A stretch of DNA of 64,000 nucleotides from Xanthomonas fragariae (GCF_017603965.1 NZ_CP071955.1:3410001-3474000), one strand, 5' to 3'; shown: positions 1-9,423, numbered from the stretch's first letter. Translations and numbers: made by a program. The notes: generated from the letters alone by a model not told the origin.

Positions 1-92
1 GCGATGTATTCGCACGTATCGAACGCGCACTGGCACGGCGCGCCGACGCGGTGACCAAGGTGGTGCCTCTCAAGTCGCGCAGCGTGGCGTGA
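1..92 (+). CDS. C-terminal end of an unidentified protein (partial)
   Basis: An open frame runs from the window edge (first full codon at base 3) to a TGA at 90-92, giving 29 residues that end in PLKSRSVA. The stop overlaps the GTG start of the SGNH hydrolase (GTGA), so the two genes are probably co-transcribed and translationally coupled. Too little is visible to assign a function. Confidence 0.55.
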   Translation, partial: DVFARIERALARRADAVTKVVPLKSRSVA

Positions 93-742
93 CGGCGGCG
101 CTCGGCACGCCGCTGCGCTATCTGGCACTCGGCGATTCCTACACCATCGGCGAAGGCGTTGCGCTGTGGCAACGCTGGCCCGCGCAATTGGTCGATGGCT
201 TGCGCGCCCAAGGTTGGAACGTTGCGCCGCCACAGATCATCGCCACCACCGGCTGGACCATCGACGAGTTGCAGGCCGGCATCGATACGGCTGCACCGCA
301 CGGGCCGTTCGATCTGGTGAGTTTGCTGATCGGTGTCAACAATCAATACCGTGGGCGCTCGCTGGACGAGTACCGCAGCCGGTTCGATAACGTGTTGCAG
401 CGCGCAATCGCGTTCGCAGGTGGCCACGCAGCGCGCGTGTTCGTGTTGTCGATTCCCGATTGGGGGCTGACGCCGTTTGCGCGTGCGCAAAGCGCCGATG
501 CGGCGCTGATCGCCGCGCAGATCGATGCCTTCAACAGCGTGGCTGCCAACTGCTGCGCAGAACGTGCCGTGCGCTTTGTCGACATTACCGCCACCAGTCG
601 CGATTGCGGCGACGCGGCGGATATGTTGGTCGACGACGGCCTGCATCCTTCCGGGGCGATGTACGCGCGTTGGGCAACGCTGGCACTGCCTGCGGCGCGC
701 GATGCGCTGGAGACTGCGCAAACCGTGGGAACGATTACGTGA
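89..742 (+). CDS. SGNH/GDSL-type hydrolase
   Basis: The 217-residue product carries the SGNH block I motif GDSYTIGEG at about residues 16-24, the block III segment with GVNN near residue 82, and a C-terminal DGLHPSG motif that supplies the catalytic Asp and His. These are the esterase/lipase signatures of the GDSL family; the substrate cannot be predicted. No signal peptide is seen, so it is probably cytoplasmic. The start is a GTG overlapping the upstream stop codon, which suggests coupling with the preceding gene. Confidence 0.85.
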   Translation: MTAALGTPLRYLALGDSYTIGEGVALWQRWPAQLVDGLRAQGWNVAPPQIIATTGWTIDELQAGIDTAAPHGPFDLVSLLIGVNNQYRGRSLDEYRSRFDNVLQRAIAFAGGHAARVFVLSIPDWGLTPFARAQSADAALIAAQIDAFNSVAANCCAERAVRFVDITATSRDCGDAADMLVDDGLHPSGAMYARWATLALPAARDALETAQTVGTIT

Positions 743-1029
743 ACCGCGGCAGGGGCAATCCGCACGATGCGTGCCGCCTTGCCTGGTTGCGACGTAGCTA
801 GCGAGACCGGACCCTGCAGGTACAGCGCAGACGTCGATCGCGCGACACTTTGACGTCGCAACACGCACGATTTCGGAAGAACGGCAAAGGGCCGCACTGT
901 TGCCTGCGCATCATCGCACTGCAAAACAGCCAACCGGGGCTACCCCAATCGTGTCATCAGGCCCTAAGCTAGCTGCGCTCTACGCCTCACTGCCAAGGAA
1001 CGACACTGCACAGCACCGCCACCCAACCC

Positions 1030-1701
1030 ATGAGCCGCGCGCAGGCGCTGGCAATCGCGCGCGCGTTCTTGCCAGCGCATCCGCTGGGCAATCGCTACGA
1101 CTATTACTACACGCAGGCCAAGCTGCGCACCGACCCGCTGTATCCGGGCGTGTTGGCCGAGCTACGCGGTACTTCTGCACCGGTGCTGGACCTGGGCTGC
1201 GGGCTGGGCCTTCTCGCGCATGCATTACGCGCCGATGGGCAAACGCTGGGGTATCGCGGGGTGGATGTGGATGCATCCAAGATCCGCCGCGCGCAACTCA
1301 TCGCGCAGCGTTCGGCGCTGGGTAACACGCAATTCGCCGTGGTCGACCTGAGTGTGGCATGGCCGCAGCATCGCGGCAGCGTGACCATCCTGGACGTGCT
1401 GCAATATCTTCAAGCCGACAGGCAGGCTAGTCTGCTGCGCAGCGTGGCGGACATGTTGACGCCGGGGGCCAAGCTGGTGATGCGCAGTGCATTAGGCGAT
1501 ACCAGCAACCGCGGCCGCACCAGCCGGGTGACCGACGTGTTGGCGCACCTGAGCGGCTGGATGCAACGTATGCCGCGCAGCTATCCCACCCGCGACAGTC
1601 TGCAATCACACCTGGATGCCGCTGGTTTGCGTGCCACGTTTGCGCCGCTGTATGGCAATACGCCTTTCAACAATTGGTTGATTGTGGCAGAACCGCGTTA
1701 A
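1030..1701 (+). CDS. Class I SAM-dependent methyltransferase
   Basis: The 223-residue protein has a clear SAM-binding motif I, LDLGCGLGLLAHALR at about residues 55-69, followed by motif II (YRGVDVDASKIRRA) and motif IV/V (VTILDVLQYL). It fits the small-molecule or lipid methyltransferase fold; the substrate is not evident. It lies 287 bp downstream of the SGNH hydrolase in the same direction, and the gap holds no convincing gene. The ATG at 1030 is the first start in frame. Confidence 0.85.
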   Translation: MSRAQALAIARAFLPAHPLGNRYDYYYTQAKLRTDPLYPGVLAELRGTSAPVLDLGCGLGLLAHALRADGQTLGYRGVDVDASKIRRAQLIAQRSALGNTQFAVVDLSVAWPQHRGSVTILDVLQYLQADRQASLLRSVADMLTPGAKLVMRSALGDTSNRGRTSRVTDVLAHLSGWMQRMPRSYPTRDSLQSHLDAAGLRATFAPLYGNTPFNNWLIVAEPR

Positions 1702-1764
1702 AGCGTACGCGCGACGTGTTTACGTCGATCTCTAGAGCGATAGAAAACGGCTACGCATCACTAG

Positions 1765-3210
1765 TCCTACTATGTCATTAAATCCGCAGATGCGGAGGCA
1801 TCCCGTCAAGTAGTGCCGCTGCGATGTCCATGGCGATTGTCCAGCGCAGCGTCGCGATCAAGTCGCTCGCGTGGCGCTGGGCGCGCGATTGCCTTGCCGC
1901 GCGGTCGGTAATTCTCGGGTAAGGGAGATTCCGCGCATTCCGAGGGTTTTTTTTGATGCGCCCCGCGCAAGCGTTCAGCAACCAGGTACCCATAGGCAGC
2001 GATGCATAACCTCGCGTGATGATGGAAGCCCCGCCAGCCACGGCCTTGGTAGTGATCCAGGCCAAATTCCTGTTTCAGATCCTGATAATCGCGTTCAATC
2101 CGCCAGCGCGCCTTGACCGTCCTTACCAGATCCTTGCGCGGCGTGTTTGCCGGCAGGTTGGACAGAAAGTATCGGGTCGGCCTGTCTTGGCCTTTGGGCC
2201 ATTCGATCAACAGCCATTCCTCCTGACGCAAGCGATCACCTTGTGCTGCACGTACGCGTACGGCGGCGAAACGTCCCGACAACGGTGCGTTGCCGCCTTC
2301 CCGCCACGCGACTGTCCTGAAGGCGCGGGAGGGTAACGACAGCGCCAGCGCTTGCACCGACTGTGGCTGATGGTCGGCTGTACGACGATGGCGAACCGGA
2401 GGTCGGCCTTGGCCTTTCCACGCCGCCGGCGATTCGGGCCTTTGTCCGGGCGGCCAGACTTTCACGCTCGACACGATTCCCACCGCATAGTTCAGTTCCA
2501 GGCAAGCCAGCGCGTCACGCCAGGCCGTATTGCTGCCATAGGCTGCATCGGCCAACACCGTGCCGCGCGCCACTCCCGTGGCATGGGCTGCTTTCATCTG
2601 CGCCAGTGCGATCTGCGGTTTGGTCGCGAACTCAATCTCGTGGGGAATTCCCGCTTTTCCCCGGCGTGCTGCATCGCTGGCCCAGTCTTCAGGCAGATAC
2701 AGCCTGAAAGCGATCGGAATGCTCGCTGCCGGCGTCGCCAACGATACGCTCACGGCCACCTGGCAATTGTCCTGCTTGCCGATCTCGCCGCAGTCCTGTC
2801 GGGCCACACCGACCGAATGCCTGCCCTTCTTGCGAAAACCCGTGTCGTCCACGATCCAGTACACCTCGTCTTTCAAATCCAGCAGCGACGAAACGTACTG
2901 ACGAACCCGCTCCAACATGGCCGCATCGGACCACTCTGATTTGGCCACGAAGTGGTGCAAGGCTTGATGGCGAGCCCTGGTTCGAAGCGGATCCAGATGA
3001 GCAGCCAGGGGCTCAACACTCTTGCGCTCCAAAGGCAGCATCAACGCACTGCAATCGCCTCGCAGGCCCGCAGTGCGGTCAGCATGACCGAGCGCAGCGG
3101 AGAGTTCATCGAGATAAGCGGAGAAACGCGCTTTGTTGCTGACTGCGGCCATCACGATCCCGCCGTGGGAGAGACTGCTTGCAGGATAACCTATTTATGA
3201 CACAGTAGGA
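1765..3210 (-). mobile_element. IS701-family insertion sequence (about 1.45 kb)
   Basis: The element carries one transposase gene on the minus strand. Its ends are imperfect inverted repeats: TCCTACTATGTCATTAAAT at 1765 and, reading inward from the other end, TCCTACTGTGTCATAAATA from 3210. The left flank is CTAG (1761-1764), typical of the YTAR sites used by this family, but the right flank is TTAT, so there is no matching target duplication. That suggests a rearrangement or later change at one border. Confidence 0.8.
1778..3155 (-). CDS. IS701-family DDE transposase, split by an A8 tract
   Basis: The first frame (3155 down to about 1950) encodes an IS701/DDE_5-type transposase with the catalytic segments WIVDDTGFRKKG, VLADAAYG and the late acidic block RWRIERDYQDLKQE. 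At the T8 run at 1947-1954 (A8 on the coding strand) the reading frame changes: the long frame ends in an unrelated Arg-rich tail, while the adjacent frame continues with RAQRHASDLIATLRW and a plausible C-terminus ending at 1778. The break may be a homopolymer indel or a transcriptional-slippage site. Function is therefore uncertain, though most of the catalytic core is intact. Confidence 0.8.
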
Positions 3211-3339
3211 TTATGGAGGCTCTGAACAATTCTTCCATGAGCTTTCAATCAAAAAATGAGGCGATCGCCGCTATGCGTAATTGCTTGATTTTCAGCATCG
3301 ACGATCGTCGCGTTTGAGCAAAATTCCAAGGGTGGCTAA

Positions 3340-3480
3340 GCGCGGCTAACAAAACGTAGCGGGCAGTCGTCAGGTGGGTGCGGACGGCGCGGAGGAACCG
3401 GAGTGTACGCGTGGTGTATGCCGATTCCGGGCACCGGTCGCGCCCGCCTAGCGGCGGTACAGTCGTTTTGTTAGCGGCTC
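3340..3480. repeat. MITE copy 1 (141 bp) with TAA target duplication
   Basis: A non-coding element with terminal inverted repeats CGGCTAACAAAACG at one end and CGTTTTGTTAGCGGCTC at the other. It is flanked by TAA on both sides (3337-3339 and 3481-3483). Copies 2 (12894-13035) and 3 (37573-37714, opposite orientation) are close matches over the full length. The rest of 3211-3566, between the IS701 element and the deacetylase stop, shows no gene. Confidence 0.9.
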
Positions 3481-3566
3481 TAACAATAGATCTGTGCGGC
3501 ACGCACGCTGCTGACGGCGGTAATCGGCATCTTTTTTGCGCTTTATTTTGCGCTCTGTCGGCGTTT

Positions 3567-4343
3567 TCAGTCCGGCCGCCGCCCCATCAACCCGCGCGTT
3601 TGCATTGCCTCCAGCACGCCCCGCAAAATGGAGAGGGTGTGGCCGTGCGCGGCGCCTTCGTGCAGCAGCACGATCGCGCCGGGGCTCAGGTCGCGCACGA
3701 TGCGTGCCACGGTGGCATCCGGGTCGCAGCGCATGCCGTCGAAACCGCGCGCGCTCCACGCCACGCGAGTCAGCCCATGCGCGCGCAGCGGCGAGGCGAC
3801 GAAGGGATTGGTCATGCCGACCACCGAGCGATATAGCCGTGGCGCTTGCCCGGTGATGGTCGCCAGCACGCGCTGCGCCTGGCCGATTTCCTGCGCCATG
3901 CGGCGCGGCCCCAACGCCCAGAACCAGGCTTGCGGATGCGTGTGGCTGTGGTTGCCGACCCCATGCCCGCGACGCATGATCTCGCGCACCAGTTCGGGCC
4001 GCTGCTCGGCGCGTGCGCCGACCACGAAGAAAGTCGCCTTGGCGTCATAGGCGTCCAGCAGCTCGAGGATGGCCGCAGTGTCGTCGGAGGGGCCATCGTC
4101 GATGGTCAGCCACACCTGCTGCGCGCGGCCCGGCAGGCGTGCCAGCACCGGCGCGTACAGACGCGCACGCGGCAGGAACACCGGCACCACAAACAGCACA
4201 TGGGACAACAGCAGCGCAGGTACGCCCCAGACCCAGCCTGACTGCCACCACAGCAGCGCGACCGCTACCTGCGAGAGGGCCAACAGGCCGACCCAGCGGT
4301 ACGGGTGCGAGGGGGTGCGATACAGCGTATCCAGCGTGGTCAT
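3567..4343 (-). CDS. Polysaccharide deacetylase (NodB-homology domain)
   Basis: The 258-residue protein begins MTTLDTLYRT, has two N-terminal hydrophobic segments (about residues 18-58) that should anchor it in the membrane, and then a NodB domain. Motif 1 is LTIDDGPSDD (catalytic Asp and metal-binding Asp at about 82-83), and motif 2 is HSHTH, which supplies the metal-binding histidines. A later LLHEG segment fits motif 5. The family removes acetyl or formyl groups from GlcNAc-type polymers or glycolipids. The open frame extends far upstream, but that extension is antisense to grxD; the ATG at 4343 sits just before the divergent gene. Confidence 0.85.
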   Translation of the reverse strand: MTTLDTLYRTPSHPYRWVGLLALSQVAVALLWWQSGWVWGVPALLLSHVLFVVPVFLPRARLYAPVLARLPGRAQQVWLTIDDGPSDDTAAILELLDAYDAKATFFVVGARAEQRPELVREIMRRGHGVGNHSHTHPQAWFWALGPRRMAQEIGQAQRVLATITGQAPRLYRSVVGMTNPFVASPLRAHGLTRVAWSARGFDGMRCDPDATVARIVRDLSPGAIVLLHEGAAHGHTLSILRGVLEAMQTRGLMGRRPD

Positions 4344-4403
4344 GCCGCATGATGCCATGCGGCGTAGAATGCCCGGACTCCACGACCTGACCGAAGTGCT
4401 GCC

Positions 4404-5330
4404 ATGTCCCTTGATCCCGACCTGCGTTCCCGCATCGATACGCTGCTGCAATCCAGCCGCGTGGTGCTCTTCATGAAAGGCCAGCCCGGCATGCCGCAAT
4501 GCGGTTTTTCGGCCAAGGCGGTCGGCGTGCTGGATGGTCTGGGCATCGACTATGCCCACGTCAACGTGCTGGCCGACCAGGAAATCCGCGAGGGCATCAA
4601 GGCCTACGGCGACTGGCCGACCATTCCGCAGCTGTATGTGGACGGCGAGCTGATTGGCGGCAGCGACATCATCCTGCAGATGGCCGACAGCGGCGAGTTG
4701 AGCGGCATGCTCGGCCTGCAGGCGCCAGATCGCAGCCCGCCCAAGATCACCATCACTCCGGCGGCGATCGAGATGCTCAAGGGCGCATTGGCCGAGGCGC
4801 CGGAGGCTTCGCTGACGTTGGCCATCGATGCCAATTTCCAGCCGAACTTCCAGCTGGCACCGACCAACCCCAACGCCATCGCGGCTGAATCCAACGGTCT
4901 GCGTGTGCAGTTCGATCTGGCCAGCGCGCGCCGCGCCGACGGCATCACCATCGATTGGGTGGACGACATCCGTGGCCGCGGCTTGTCCATCGACAACCCC
5001 AATGCGCCCAAGCCGGTGCAGGAGCTGTCGGTGCGCGATGCCGACGACCGCCTCAAGGCCGGCACGCTGACCCTGGTGGACGTACGCCCGGCCGACGAGC
5101 GCGCACTGGCCACGGTCGCCGCACCGTTCCGCACGCTGGACGCGCACGAGCGCGCCGCCATCGAACAGCTGCCCAAGGACACCCCGCTGGCGTTTCTGTG
5201 CCACCGCGGCGGCCGCAGCCTGCAGGCAGCCGAGCACTTCCGCAGCCTGGGCTTCAGCAACGTCTACAACATCACTGGCGGCATCGATGCATGGTCGGAC
5301 GAGGTGGACAACGGGGTGGCCAAATACTGA
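4404..5330 (+). CDS. grxD: Grx4-family monothiol glutaredoxin with C-terminal rhodanese domain
   Basis: The 308-residue product is a three-part fusion. Residues 1-105 are a monothiol glutaredoxin with the CGFS active site (Cys at about 33) and the TIPQLYVDGELIGGSD glutathione-binding segment. Residues 110-205 resemble an A-type (HesB/IscA) scaffold but lack the cysteines used to bind Fe-S. Residues 210-308 are a rhodanese with the active loop CHRGGRS. Class II Grx proteins carry or traffic Fe-S clusters; the added rhodanese suggests a sulfur-handling role. It is divergent from the deacetylase, with only 60 bp between starts, and is followed by a terminator-like hairpin. Confidence 0.92.
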   Translation: MSLDPDLRSRIDTLLQSSRVVLFMKGQPGMPQCGFSAKAVGVLDGLGIDYAHVNVLADQEIREGIKAYGDWPTIPQLYVDGELIGGSDIILQMADSGELSGMLGLQAPDRSPPKITITPAAIEMLKGALAEAPEASLTLAIDANFQPNFQLAPTNPNAIAAESNGLRVQFDLASARRADGITIDWVDDIRGRGLSIDNPNAPKPVQELSVRDADDRLKAGTLTLVDVRPADERALATVAAPFRTLDAHERAAIEQLPKDTPLAFLCHRGGRSLQAAEHFRSLGFSNVYNITGGIDAWSDEVDNGVAKY

Positions 5331-5378
5331 GCAAAAACGCACCGCACCGGTGTCACCAGCGCGGCGACGTTGAACCGG

Positions 5379-5403
5379 GCGCTCCAGTGAGCGCTCGTTT
5401 TTT
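5379..5403 (+). terminator. Rho-independent terminator of grxD
   Basis: GCGCTC at 5379-5384 pairs with GAGCGC at 5389-5394 around a CAGT loop, followed by a run of T to 5403. It lies 50 bp past the grxD stop codon. Confidence 0.65.
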
Positions 5404-5649
5404 GTTGCACACGTTTCTTGTTGCACGATAGCTTCGGCCAGATATCCCGCCAGACCGTGCCGAAACCAGATACAACCCGTCACCCCACAGTCTGGACAAG
5501 ATCTGTGGGTTCCGTTGCATTTGGAAACCTCTTCCGCCATCTATAGACAATGGTTTCCGTGACGGCGAAATTCCAACGGACTGCTAACGATGACGATCTC
5601 AACCAACGATTCATGCGTCGAGCTGAGCGATAGGGATCAGGACTGACGG

Positions 5650-6300
5650 ATGTCTAGGCGCTATCCCAACCTCAACCCAGACAAAGCCCTGATCTGGCGC
5701 ATCGTCCATCGCGACAACCTGCCTTGGATTATGGACAACGGCCTGCACTGCGGTAATGGCGGGGTGCAGAGCCCAGGCTGGGTGAGCATCGGCAATCCGG
5801 AATTGATCGCCAAACGCGCCAATCATCCTGTGCCGCTCGCACCGGGTGGCTTCCTGAACGATTACGTGCCTTTCTACTTCACTCCATTTTCGCCGATGCT
5901 GCGCAACATCCATACCGGCTGGGGAGGTATCCAACGACGGTCGAACGAGGAGATTGTGATACTTGTTTCTAGCCTGCATCATGTCGCGGCACGAGGATGG
6001 CTTTTCCTGTTCACCGATAGTCACGCTGACTATCAGTTAACAACTTTCCATTCCGATTTGGCCAACCTCTGCAAGATCGACTGGCCATTGCTTCAAGCGC
6101 GCGATTTTCGGCGCGATCAGGAGGACCCGGCCAAGTTCGAGCGATATCAGGCGGAAGCACTGGTTCACCGACACTTGCCAATCGATGGCCTGCGCGGCAT
6201 CGTGGGTTATACGGACGATATGAAGCTGTCCATCGAGCGTCAACTTAAGGCTCGCAACCTCACACTTCCAGTTCATGCCCGCCCCGAGTGGTACTTCTGA
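5650..6300 (+). CDS. darT: DarT ssDNA thymidine ADP-ribosyltransferase toxin (DUF4433)
   Basis: The 216-residue protein matches the DUF4433/DarT family along its length: an N-terminal [18 protein letters not shown] segment, the central [13 protein letters not shown]-site block, and a [15 protein letters not shown] loop that contains the likely catalytic glutamate (about E169). DarT adds ADP-ribose to thymidine in single-stranded DNA and blocks replication; in known systems this stops phage growth. The stop codon overlaps the darG start (TGATG), as expected for a toxin-antitoxin pair with coupled translation. Confidence 0.93.
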   Translation: MSRRYPNLNPDKALIWRIVHRDNLPWIMDNGLHCGNGGVQSPGWVSIGNPELIAKRANHPVPLAPGGFLNDYVPFYFTPFSPMLRNIHTGWGGIQRRSNEEIVILVSSLHHVAARGWLFLFTDSHADYQLTTFHSDLANLCKIDWPLLQARDFRRDQEDPAKFERYQAEALVHRHLPIDGLRGIVGYTDDMKLSIERQLKARNLTLPVHARPEWYF

Positions 6301-7370
6301 TGATTACGTTCACGCAAGGCAATCTGCTGCAGGCGCGCGTGGAGGCATTGGTCAACACTGTCAACACCGTCGGCGTGATGGGCAAAGGCATCGCGCTGAT
6401 GTTCAAGGAGCGCTTCAACGAAAACTTCCTCCGATATGCCGCTGCCTGCAAGGCAAAGCAGGTGCGCACGGGCAAGGTGTTCGTCACCGAAGCCAACGAA
6501 CTGGACGGGCCACGCTGGATCATCAATTTTCCGACAAAACAGCACTGGCGTGGCGATTCGCGCATCGAATGGATCACCGAAGGGCTGCAGGATCTGCGCC
6601 TCTTCCTGATCGAGAACAAGGTCGGATCGATTGCCATCCCGCCACTGGGCGCCGGCAATGGCGGGTTGGACTGGGCTGACGTGCGTCCACTGATCGAAGA
6701 GTCGCTGGCCGGTCTGGATACCGACATTTTCGTGTTCGAGCCTACCCTGAAGTATCAAAACGTCGCAAAGCGCTCCGGCGTGGAGACGCTGACTCCAGCA
6801 CGCGCTTTGATTGCCGAACTGGTACGTCGCTATTGGGTGCTAGGCGTGGAATGCAGCCTGTTGGAAATCCAGAAGCTGGCATGGTTTCTTGAACGCAACA
6901 TCGAGCGCGCAGGCTTGCCTACGCTGGATTTGCGCTTTGCGCCAAACAAATATGGCCCATATGCCGACCGTCTCCGCCATCTGCTGGACGGGCTGGACGG
7001 AAGCTATCTGCACTGTGACAAGCGAATCGGCGACGCTGATCCTATAGATGTCATCTGGTTCGATGACGCTCGCAAAAGCGTTGTCCATGCCTATCTCAAG
7101 AGCGAAGCAAAACAGTATGCTCCAGCACTGGAAGCCACTGCCGCCTTGATCGATGGTTTTGAAACCCCTTTTGGCATGGAGTTGCTGGCAACGGTGGACT
7201 GGCTAATTGCGCAGGGGGGTGTCTGTCCGCAAGTGGCAGACATGCGCGAGGGCATACGCAACTGGCCCGGTGGCGCTGACGCAGCTGTGCGGAAAGACAG
7301 ATTGTTCGATGACCGCGCTCTAGGCATCGCGTTGGAACGACTGACATCAAGTGCAAGCGCAGTGACTTGA
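6300..7370 (+). CDS. darG: DarG macro-domain DNA ADP-ribosyl glycohydrolase antitoxin
   Basis: The 356-residue protein has an N-terminal macro domain (about 1-155) with [18 protein letters not shown] and [12 protein letters not shown], which form the ADP-ribose pocket. The C-terminal half (about 165-356) is the DarG-specific region that binds and blocks DarT. DarG removes ADP-ribose from DNA and so reverses the toxin. The ATG at 6300 overlaps the darT stop by one base; a GTG 12 bases upstream is in frame but would lie inside darT and is less likely. There is no visible damage, so the module looks functional. Confidence 0.93.
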   Translation: MITFTQGNLLQARVEALVNTVNTVGVMGKGIALMFKERFNENFLRYAAACKAKQVRTGKVFVTEANELDGPRWIINFPTKQHWRGDSRIEWITEGLQDLRLFLIENKVGSIAIPPLGAGNGGLDWADVRPLIEESLAGLDTDIFVFEPTLKYQNVAKRSGVETLTPARALIAELVRRYWVLGVECSLLEIQKLAWFLERNIERAGLPTLDLRFAPNKYGPYADRLRHLLDGLDGSYLHCDKRIGDADPIDVIWFDDARKSVVHAYLKSEAKQYAPALEATAALIDGFETPFGMELLATVDWLIAQGGVCPQVADMREGIRNWPGGADAAVRKDRLFDDRALGIALERLTSSASAVT

Positions 7371-7476
7371 ATCGTCGAAGCTACGCTATTTTTACGGTGC
7401 ACTTCTACTTGAACTCTCAGCATGCCAGCACACGCGTCGCCGGACTCTTGAAGGCGCGCGCAACAGTCAGTGCCGC

Positions 7477-8037
7477 TTAACCAGCAAATCCACCTTCATC
7501 GAGAAACTGCTGTTCCTCGCCAGTGGTCTCGCGGCCCAGCACTGCATTGCGATGCGGAAAGCGTCCGAAGCGCTGGATGATGCGCCGATGCTCTAGGGCC
7601 CAGTGCGTGGTGTCTGCCTCGTCCAGCGCGGTGATCAGCTGCACCGCGCGCGTCTGCTCGTCCAATGTTTCGGCGTGCTCGAACGGCAGATAGAAAAACA
7701 ACCGCAATTGCGCGGACACCTGCTGATCGAAGCCGCTGGCGACTGCCTGCTTGGCATAGCGCAACGCCAAGCCGTCGGTGGCATACGCGTGCGCGCTGCC
7801 ACGGAAGGCATTGCGCGGAAATTGATCGAGCAGGATCAGCAGGGCAAGCGCATCTTCGGCACGTTCCATCCAGTGCTCGTATTCGCCGCGTGCTGCGGCG
7901 AAATGCTGATCGCCGAAATGCTGACGAAAGTTGGCATCGAATGCATCGTTGTGCGTGAACCAGCGGGCGGACCCGGCCAGCTCCCAGAAAGCCAACACCA
8001 CATCGGCCTGTTTATTGCGCTCTGATTTGGCAATCAT
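7477..8037 (-). CDS. DUF924 family protein
   Basis: The 186-residue helical protein begins MIAKSERNKQADVVLAFWEL and has the DUF924 hallmarks: W(F)...F...F near the N-terminus, LILLDQFPRNAFRGSAHAYATD in the middle and FFYLPFEHAE further on. Its biochemical role is unknown; the fold is TPR-like. The start at 8037 is preceded by AGGGGAAA, a good ribosome-binding site; the open frame upstream of it does not continue the family. It lies convergent to darG, with a 106-bp gap. Confidence 0.85.
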   Translation of the reverse strand: MIAKSERNKQADVVLAFWELAGSARWFTHNDAFDANFRQHFGDQHFAAARGEYEHWMERAEDALALLILLDQFPRNAFRGSAHAYATDGLALRYAKQAVASGFDQQVSAQLRLFFYLPFEHAETLDEQTRAVQLITALDEADTTHWALEHRRIIQRFGRFPHRNAVLGRETTGEEQQFLDEGGFAG

Positions 8038-8133
8038 CGACGTTTCCCCTGACAAATGCGCCATAGCATGCACCACCGCATGTGATGAGGCCGCTGGCAT
8101 GGGCCGCCTAGCACTTGGCAAGCATCGCGCTTC

Positions 8134-8424
8134 GTGCAAGACCCCTACTCCAGCAACTACCACGCGCTCGCGTCCGGTCCGGTGTTGGTCCAGCACGCTA
8201 CGGCTCACCGGTACCGGCAGCGGCTTGACGATACCGACGTGTTGCTGCGCGACGGCAAGGTAGCCGCGGTCGGTCGCGCACTCGAAGCGCCAGCGGATGT
8301 GCGTCGCATCGACGGCACCGGCAAGTGGGTGACTCCCGGCAGCATCGACGCGCACTCGCATCTGGGCGTGTATCCCGGCCCCGGCGTCAGTGCGCACAGC
8401 GATGGCAGCGAGATGACCGCACAG
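8134..8424 (+). pseudogene. Amidohydrolase, N-terminal fragment
   Basis: The frame encodes an amidohydrolase N-terminus: ALASGPVLVQHAT, a beta-sandwich segment, and the metal-binding SIDAHSHLGVYPGPG motif. Homology stops around GSEMTA; the last residues before the stop at 8469 (QVTQKHVCQEGGFNS) come from repeat-derived DNA. A complete enzyme of this type has about 400 or more residues, so three quarters of the gene is missing. The truncation point coincides with an IS30-end-like sequence and a decayed MITE. Confidence 0.75.
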
Positions 8425-8449
8425 GTAACACAGAAGCATGTGTGCCAAG

Positions 8450-8590
8450 AGGGCGGCTTCAACTCTTAGAGTGGCTGACAAGCTTTCGCGAGTGAGTGTC
8501 AGGCCGTCGCGAGCGATGCAGGAATCGGCCTGCTCGTTTTGCTGCACGCCGATTCCGAACACCGCCCGCACCAGCCTTTCAGCTAAGCGG
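8450..8590. repeat. IS30-end-like sequence joined to a decayed MITE
   Basis: GGCGGCTTCAACTCT at about 8453-8467 is identical to the outer part of the IS30 right end at 59778-59795 (reverse strand). It is followed at once by TTAGAGTGGCTGACAAG, close to the MITE/IS5 end TTAGAGCGGCTAACAAAA, and further on by GCCGATTCCGAACACCG, also a MITE internal motif. The copy is much degraded. Confidence 0.45.
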
Positions 8591-8607
8591 CAGGTGGGGC
8601 GCCATGC

Positions 8608-9423
8608 TTACTGCGCATCCAGCGTGGCTCTCACCTTTACCCAGCCATTGCCGCGTACCACTTCGAAACCGGCTTCGGCCGCGTGCAGATACATGCTGTT
8701 GTCGTAGCGGCCATCCTTGGACCGATTGGTCTGCAACCAGTTGAGGAAAGGCTTGGCATCCACGTTGAGGCTGCCGCTGGTCTTGAGCGTGGCCTGGCCG
8801 GCAGTGCCGGTCGGGATGAAGGTGTAGACGTAGTAGCCGGCACCGGAATTGAAGCCTTCCCACAGATCGAAGTTTCGCCCGCTGGCGTTGATCACTTTGC
8901 TCGCAGTCAGCGTGCCGATCGGCCAGGAATTGTGGTCGCCCCAGATCATCACTTCCAGCTGCGGGTTGCCCTTGGCCGCATCCCGGCGGAAAAAGATGTC
9001 GTAGGCAAAATCGCCGGTCAGGTTGGTGCCGCCTGCGCTATAGCTGAATTTGAGCGGGATCTTGCTCAGCGAGGAAATCTGCCGCGCAAACAGCGTGTCG
9101 CTGGTCGGGTTCCAGTCGTAATGCCAGCCACGCACGATCGCCGGATAGCCGTAAAGGTTGTAATCGGCGAAATTGAAGGTGACGGTCAACTCCGGCGTGC
9201 TACCAGTGCCGAAGGTGCCCTGGATGATGTTGTCGGGATCATTGAAATTGTTCACCCACGAGTAGTGGTTGCCGAAGATCTTGTAAGGCCCGGCCAGCGC
9301 CGTCGGTACGGCTGCCACCAGACCGACTGCCAGCGCTGCTTTCCACCAGCGCGATGCGCGCCGCCGTGTGGTGGGCGCCTGCACGCCGATCTGAATGAGG
9401 TTGCTGGATTGGCTGGTGTGCAT
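8608..9423 (-). CDS. Secreted GH12-family endoglucanase or xyloglucanase
   Basis: The 271-residue precursor has an N-terminal hydrophobic stretch (WWKAALAVGLVAAVPTALA, about residues 26-44) that should be a signal peptide cleaved before GPYK. The mature part fits glycoside hydrolase family 12: the nucleophile region LEVMIWGD and the acid/base region GFEVVRGNGW near the C-terminus. GH12 enzymes cut beta-1,4-glucan or xyloglucan in plant cell walls, which suits a plant pathogen. No carbohydrate-binding module is present. Export is likely by Sec and then type II secretion. Confidence 0.85.
   Translation of the reverse strand: MHTSQSSNLIQIGVQAPTTRRRASRWWKAALAVGLVAAVPTALAGPYKIFGNHYSWVNNFNDPDNIIQGTFGTGSTPELTVTFNFADYNLYGYPAIVRGWHYDWNPTSDTLFARQISSLSKIPLKFSYSAGGTNLTGDFAYDIFFRRDAAKGNPQLEVMIWGDHNSWPIGTLTASKVINASGRNFDLWEGFNSGAGYYVYTFIPTGTAGQATLKTSGSLNVDAKPFLNWLQTNRSKDGRYDNSMYLHAAEAGFEVVRGNGWVKVRATLDAQ

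Noticed and set aside
3211..3340. Small frame after the IS701 element
   Set aside because: A short frame (MSFQSKNEAIAAMRN) stops after about 26 codons and has no family or ribosome site support.
4344..5540. N-terminal extension of the deacetylase frame on the minus strand
   Set aside because: It is antisense to grxD, and the deacetylase family N-terminus starts at MTTLDTLYRT (4343).
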